Below are positions 5,663 through 8,790 of a DNA stretch of 8,790 nucleotides, in pieces (position 1 is the first letter of the stretch; the number at the start of each line of letters is the position of its first letter). The notes beneath the pieces are model-generated. The model worked only from the letters and a program-made list of their open reading frames with translations. It was not told where the DNA came from and made no database searches. The translations under genes were made by a program, and so were the position numbers. The stretch comes from Phycisphaerae bacterium SM23_33. Its GTDB lineage: Bacteria; Planctomycetota; Phycisphaerae; SM23-33. The stretch is taken from positions 1-8,790 of the forward strand of contig LJUF01000123.1 in the NCBI GenBank assembly GCA_001303665.1, given 5' to 3'.

Positions 5663-6388
5663 ATGCCACAGGAAGTCATCATCCACTGCATGGGCCTGAC
5701 GAAGACCTACAAGATGGGCGACACCGAGGTCCACGCCCTCAGCGACATGGACCTGGACGTCTACCAGAGCGAGTACCTGTCCGTGATGGGGCCCAGCGGC
5801 TCCGGCAAGAGCACGCTGTTCAACATGATCGGTGCGCTGGACCGCCCCACGGCCGGCACGGTCACCATCGCCGGGGTGGATCTGACCAGCCTGTCCAGCC
5901 TCCAGCTGGCCTACATCCGCAACCGCCACATCGGCTACGTGTTCCAGGACTTCAACCTGATTCCCTCGTTGACGGCCCTTCGCAACGTCATGCTGCCGTT
6001 GCTGTTTTCGGGCATGAGCAGCGAGGACGCCGAGTCCCGCGCCGTGGAGGTGCTCACCGAGGTCGGGCTGGACCATCGCCTCCACCACCGCCCCCACGAG
6101 CTGTCCGGCGGGCAGCAGCAGCGCGTGGCCATCGCCAGGGCGCTGTCCATGAACCCCACCATCATGCTCGCCGACGAGCCCACCGGCAACCTCGACCTCC
6201 ATACCGGCGAGGAGATCATCAACATCCTCCGCGGCCTGTGCGACGACCACGGCGTCACCGTCATCACCGCCACCCACGACCACAAGATGCTCGACAAGTC
6301 CGACCGCATCCTCTGGATCAAAGACGGCCGAAAGGACCGCCTCGAAAGGCGCGAGGACCTCGACATCCGCGTGGGAAAAGTGGAATAG
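5663..6388 (+). CDS. ABC transporter ATP-binding protein, LolD/MacB/FtsE class
   Basis: A cytosolic ATPase subunit of 241 residues, normal length for the class, that would power an FtsX-type permease. All motifs are intact: Walker A GPSGSGKST at 43-51, Q-loop Gln95 in YVFQDFNLIPSLTALRNV, signature LSGGQ at 147-151, Walker B IMLADE at 167-172 with catalytic Glu172, D-loop GNLD at 175-178 and switch His205 in ATHDH. The TYKMGDTEVHAL start and FNLIPSLTALRNV segment are typical of the LolD/MacB group rather than nutrient importers. The ATG at 5663 is chosen because it leaves the usual short lead before the first strand. Its only ribosome-site candidate, AAGGG at 5646-5650, is 12 bases away, so initiation may be weak. 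A second ATG at codon 10 is possible. The best partner in view is the permease ending at 2785, although the repeat region lies between. The GH2 gene follows 63 bases downstream. Confidence 0.95.
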   Translation: MPQEVIIHCMGLTKTYKMGDTEVHALSDMDLDVYQSEYLSVMGPSGSGKSTLFNMIGALDRPTAGTVTIAGVDLTSLSSLQLAYIRNRHIGYVFQDFNLIPSLTALRNVMLPLLFSGMSSEDAESRAVEVLTEVGLDHRLHHRPHELSGGQQQRVAIARALSMNPTIMLADEPTGNLDLHTGEEIINILRGLCDDHGVTVITATHDHKMLDKSDRILWIKDGRKDRLERREDLDIRVGKVE

Positions 6389-6440
6389 CAGGGATCCCGC
6401 GGATGCAGGGAATGCCCAACGACCCGCAGCGATGAATCCA

Positions 6441-6457
6441 AGGAGACTTTCGTGATG
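6441..6457 (+). promoter_or_regulatory. Shine-Dalgarno with tandem GTG-ATG starts of the GH2 gene
   Basis: AGGAGA at 6441-6446 is followed by GTG (6452-6454) and immediately ATG (6455-6457). The spacing of 5 bases to GTG and 8 to ATG favours the ATG; both are in frame and change the protein by one residue. Confidence 0.7.
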
Positions 6458-8680
6458 GCCAGAATGAGAATGGTTGCTCTTGTGTCGTTGATCGCGTTGT
6501 TGGCCCCGGCCGCCTCGGCCCAGTGGAAGCCGGCCAAGGGGCCCCTGATGACCCGATGGGCAAGGGGAGTCTCGCCCGACAAGGCCCACCGCGAATACCC
6601 CCGCCCGCAGATGGTCCGCAAGGACTGGACCAACCTCAACGGCCTGTGGGACTACGCCGTCCGCCCGAAGGACGAGCCCGCCCCGGAGAAGTACGACGGG
6701 CAGATCCTCGTGCCGTTCCCCATCGAGTCGGCCCTGTCGGGCGTGATGAAGCGGGTCACGGCGGAGCAGCGCCTCTGGTATCGCCGCACCTTCGCCGTCC
6801 CGGCCGACTGGAAGGGCAAACGCCTCCTCCTGCACTTCCAGGCCGTGGACTGGGACGCCGCCGTCTCCCTCAACGGCAAGAAGATCGGCACGCACCGCGG
6901 CGGATACGACGCCTTCACCTTCGACATCACCGAGGCGGCCAAGCCCGGCAAGGACAACGAGCTGATCGTCGGCGTCTTCGACCCCACCGCCGCCGGCGCC
7001 CAGCCCCGCGGAATCTGGTACACCCCCACCACCGGCATCTGGCAGACCGTCTGGCTGGAGCCGGTGGGCCCGCGGAGCATCCAGTCGCTGAAGATCGTCC
7101 CCGACGTGGACGCAGGATGCCTGAGGCTGACCGTGATCGGGCGCGGAACCTCCGAGGACTGCCGCGTCCACGCCACGGCTCTCGACGCCGGCAAGGAGGT
7201 GGCCGCAGCCAGCGGAAAGGTCGGCCAGGAGCTCCGCCTCCAGATCGCCAAGCCCAAGCTCTGGTCGCCCGACACCCCCCACCTGTACGACCTGAAGGTC
7301 GCCCTCCGGCGCGACGAGGCCAAGACGCTCTGCGACGCCGTCGAGAGCTACTTCGGCATGCGGAAGGTCTCCATGGGCAAGACCAAAGACGGCTTCCTGC
7401 GGATCCTGCTCAACAACCAGTTCGTCTTCCAGATCGGTTTTCTGGACCAGGGCTTCTGGCCGGACGGCCTGTACACCGCGGCCACCGACGACGCCCTGCG
7501 GTACGACGTCGAGGTCACGCGCAAGCTGGGGATGAACCTGGCCCGCAAGCACGTGAAGATCGAGCCGGACCGCTGGTACTACTGGTGCGACAAGCTGGGG
7601 CTGCTGGTCTGGCAGGACATGCCTTCCGGCAGCACCACGCGCGACCGAAAGCAGTTCCGCCGGGAGCTCACCCGCCTGGTCGAGGGAATGGGCAACCACC
7701 CCAGCATCATCATGTGGATCGTCTTCAACGAGGGCTGGGGCCAGAACAGGAAGGACCCCGCCGACACGAAGGCCCTGGTAGACCTCGTCCGCAAGCTCGA
7801 CCCCAGCCGGCTGGTCTCCCAGGCCAGCGGGTGGGCCGACCACAAGGTGGGCGACATCATCGACGTTCACTCCTACCCCGGCCCCGCCGCGCCCAAGCCC
7901 GAGGACAAGCGCGCCGGCGTCCTGGGCGAGTTCGGCGGACTGGGGCTCGGCCTGCCCGGACACACCTGGGCCAAGAAGACCTGGGGCTACCGCGGCATGG
8001 CCGACCGGAACCAGCTCACCACACGCTACGTGGACCTCCTGCGGAAGGTCCACGCGCTGAAGCTCACCCGCGGGCTCTCGGCGGCCGTCTACACCCAGAC
8101 CTCCGACGTCGAGACCGAGTGCAACGGCCTGATGACGTACGACCGGGCGATCATCAAGCCGGACATCGAGAAGGTAGCCGCCGCCAACCGCGGCGAGTTC
8201 CCCCCGCCGCCCATCGTCAAGCCCGTCGTGCCCACCTCGCAGGCCAAGGGCATCGAGTGGCGCTACACCACCGAAAAGCCCGCCAAGGACTGGGCCAAGT
8301 CGGACTTCGACGACTCGTCCTGGCAGAAGGGACCCGGCGGATTCGGCACGCGCGGCACACCCGGCTCCACCGTCCGCACCGAATGGAAGACCCCGGACAT
8401 CTGGATCCGCCGGACCTTCGAGCTGCCTGAGGCGAAGTTCACCGATCTGCACCTCCGCATCCACCACGACGAGGACGCCGAGGTCTACCTCAACGGCGTC
8501 CTGGCGGCCCGGGCCCGGGCCTACACCGTCGACTACGAGCCGATCGCGATCAGCCCCAAGGCCAAGGCCGCCCTGAACAAGGGCACCAACGTCTTCGCGG
8601 TCCACTGCAAGCAGACCGGCGGCGGCCAGTACATCGACGTCGGCCGGGCCGATCTGATCCCCCGGCCGAAGGAGAAGTAG
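6455..8680 (+). CDS. Secreted glycoside hydrolase family 2 protein (beta-galactosidase/beta-glucuronidase-like)
   Basis: Likely a retaining exo-acting glycosidase exported from the cytosol; substrate cannot be told from sequence. The 741-residue protein begins with a signal peptide (RMRM, hydrophobic VALVSLIALLA, cleavage probably after ASA near residue 22). The GH2 sugar-binding jelly roll follows (~45-200, with DWTNLNGLWDYAV and LWYRRTFAVPADW), then an Ig-like beta-sandwich (~204-295, ending WSPDTPHLYDL) and the TIM barrel (~300-560). Barrel landmarks are LARKHVKIEPDRWYYWCDKLG (residue 362 on, shown here in part), LLVWQDMPSG and NHPSIIMW. Glu426 in FNEGW fits the acid/base and Glu492 in LGEFGG fits the nucleophile, so the enzyme looks active. 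Beyond the barrel an extra beta-rich domain (~602-741) has FDDSSWQKGPGGFG and YLNGVLAARA, like a second sugar-binding jelly roll. It probably shares a transcript with the ATPase and RNase HI genes, but no functional tie is evident. Confidence 0.93.
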   Translation: MARMRMVALVSLIALLAPAASAQWKPAKGPLMTRWARGVSPDKAHREYPRPQMVRKDWTNLNGLWDYAVRPKDEPAPEKYDGQILVPFPIESALSGVMKRVTAEQRLWYRRTFAVPADWKGKRLLLHFQAVDWDAAVSLNGKKIGTHRGGYDAFTFDITEAAKPGKDNELIVGVFDPTAAGAQPRGIWYTPTTGIWQTVWLEPVGPRSIQSLKIVPDVDAGCLRLTVIGRGTSEDCRVHATALDAGKEVAAASGKVGQELRLQIAKPKLWSPDTPHLYDLKVALRRDEAKTLCDAVESYFGMRKVSMGKTKDGFLRILLNNQFVFQIGFLDQGFWPDGLYTAATDDALRYDVEVTRKLGMNLARKHVKIEPDRWYYWCDKLGLLVWQDMPSGSTTRDRKQFRRELTRLVEGMGNHPSIIMWIVFNEGWGQNRKDPADTKALVDLVRKLDPSRLVSQASGWADHKVGDIIDVHSYPGPAAPKPEDKRAGVLGEFGGLGLGLPGHTWAKKTWGYRGMADRNQLTTRYVDLLRKVHALKLTRGLSAAVYTQTSDVETECNGLMTYDRAIIKPDIEKVAAANRGEFPPPPIVKPVVPTSQAKGIEWRYTTEKPAKDWAKSDFDDSSWQKGPGGFGTRGTPGSTVRTEWKTPDIWIRRTFELPEAKFTDLHLRIHHDEDAEVYLNGVLAARARAYTVDYEPIAISPKAKAALNKGTNVFAVHCKQTGGGQYIDVGRADLIPRPKEK

Positions 8681-8685
8681 CAGGG

Positions 8686-8790
8686 ATGAACGCCGATGAC
8701 AGGCCGGGCCGGAGCGATTCGGAGCCGGCGCCGGAAGTCACGATCTATACCGACGGCGCCTGTGTGGGCAATCCCGGGCCGGGCGGCTAC
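8686..8790 (+). CDS. rnhA: Ribonuclease HI, N-terminal fragment (cut by window edge)
   Basis: The ATG at 8686, five bases after the GH2 stop, opens a frame that runs to the window end (35 codons). Codons 18-35 read VTIYTDGACVGNPGPGGY, the hallmark first strand of type 1 RNase H, which cuts the RNA strand of RNA-DNA hybrids in the cytosol. Asp23 in the TDG motif is the first of the metal-binding catalytic carboxylates; the others lie outside the window. About 17 polar, proline-rich residues precede the fold, longer than the few residues in E. coli RNase HI, so a later start is conceivable, but no other ATG or GTG intervenes before the motif. AAGGAG at 8669-8674, inside the end of the GH2 gene, could serve as ribosome site, so translation is probably coupled to GH2. 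Confidence 0.9.
   Translation, partial: MNADDRPGRSDSEPAPEVTIYTDGACVGNPGPGGY

Noticed and set aside
2967..5699. Long plus-strand open frame (910 codons) in another frame
   Set aside because: The composition is almost all Arg, Gly, Pro, Ala and His, it runs through obvious repeat DNA, and it overlaps the real OPT-like gene. It is a shadow.
6389..6440. GGGATCCC and CCGCGG palindromes between the ATPase and GH2 genes
   Set aside because: They are short palindromes expected by chance in this GC-rich sequence, with no T-run or longer stem around them.
6523..8430. Plus-strand open frame overlapping the GH2 gene
   Set aside because: It is an Arg/Pro/Gly-rich shadow in a different frame; the GH2 frame carries the catalytic motifs and signal peptide.
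5243..8605. Very long minus-strand open frame (1120 codons) across the ATPase and GH2 genes
   Set aside because: It is antisense to two genes with intact family motifs. Its protein is rich in Gly, Val, Asp, Leu and Arg with no recognisable domain, as expected when high third-position GC removes stops from a shadow frame.

Overview
The window is high-GC bacterial DNA with tightly packed genes, all on the + strand. The gene content suggests a Planctomycetota (Phycisphaerae-like) or related PVC-group bacterium. The pointers are a very large FtsX-type permease, an OPT-like multi-spanning protein of a kind I associate with planctomycetes, and a secreted family 2 glycoside hydrolase. The taxon is an inference from gene style; there is no rRNA or other marker gene here.

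Layout: (1) bases 2-2785, the 3' part of a large FtsX/MacB-type ABC permease gene whose 5' end lies outside the window; (2) bases 2782-4794, a polytopic membrane protein resembling OPT/DUF6785-type transporters, overlapping the permease stop by 4 bases; (3) bases 4795-5662, an 868-base gene-free stretch packed with short repeats: a 9-bp-period/GAA array, two separate 7-bp-period tandem repeats, several GC-rich hairpins, a perfect 14-bp palindrome and inverted fragments of the first array; (4) bases 5663-6388, a LolD/MacB-class ABC ATPase; (5) bases 6452-8680, a secreted GH2 glycoside hydrolase with an extra C-terminal beta-sandwich-like domain; (6) bases 8686-8790, the first 35 codons of ribonuclease HI, which runs off the right edge.

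Permease and ATPase together can form an ABC-type machine of the MacB/LolCDE class. Unusually, an OPT-like membrane protein is translationally coupled to the permease, and the ATPase sits on the far side of the repeat region. The GH2 enzyme and RNase HI follow at short spacing and may share a transcript with the ATPase, but their functions do not obviously connect to the transporter. The two things most worth a second look are the permease/OPT-like/ATPase gene set, including an unrecognised C-terminal domain on the permease, and the repeat mosaic that splits it. Most other long open frames in the window are high-GC shadows of these genes.
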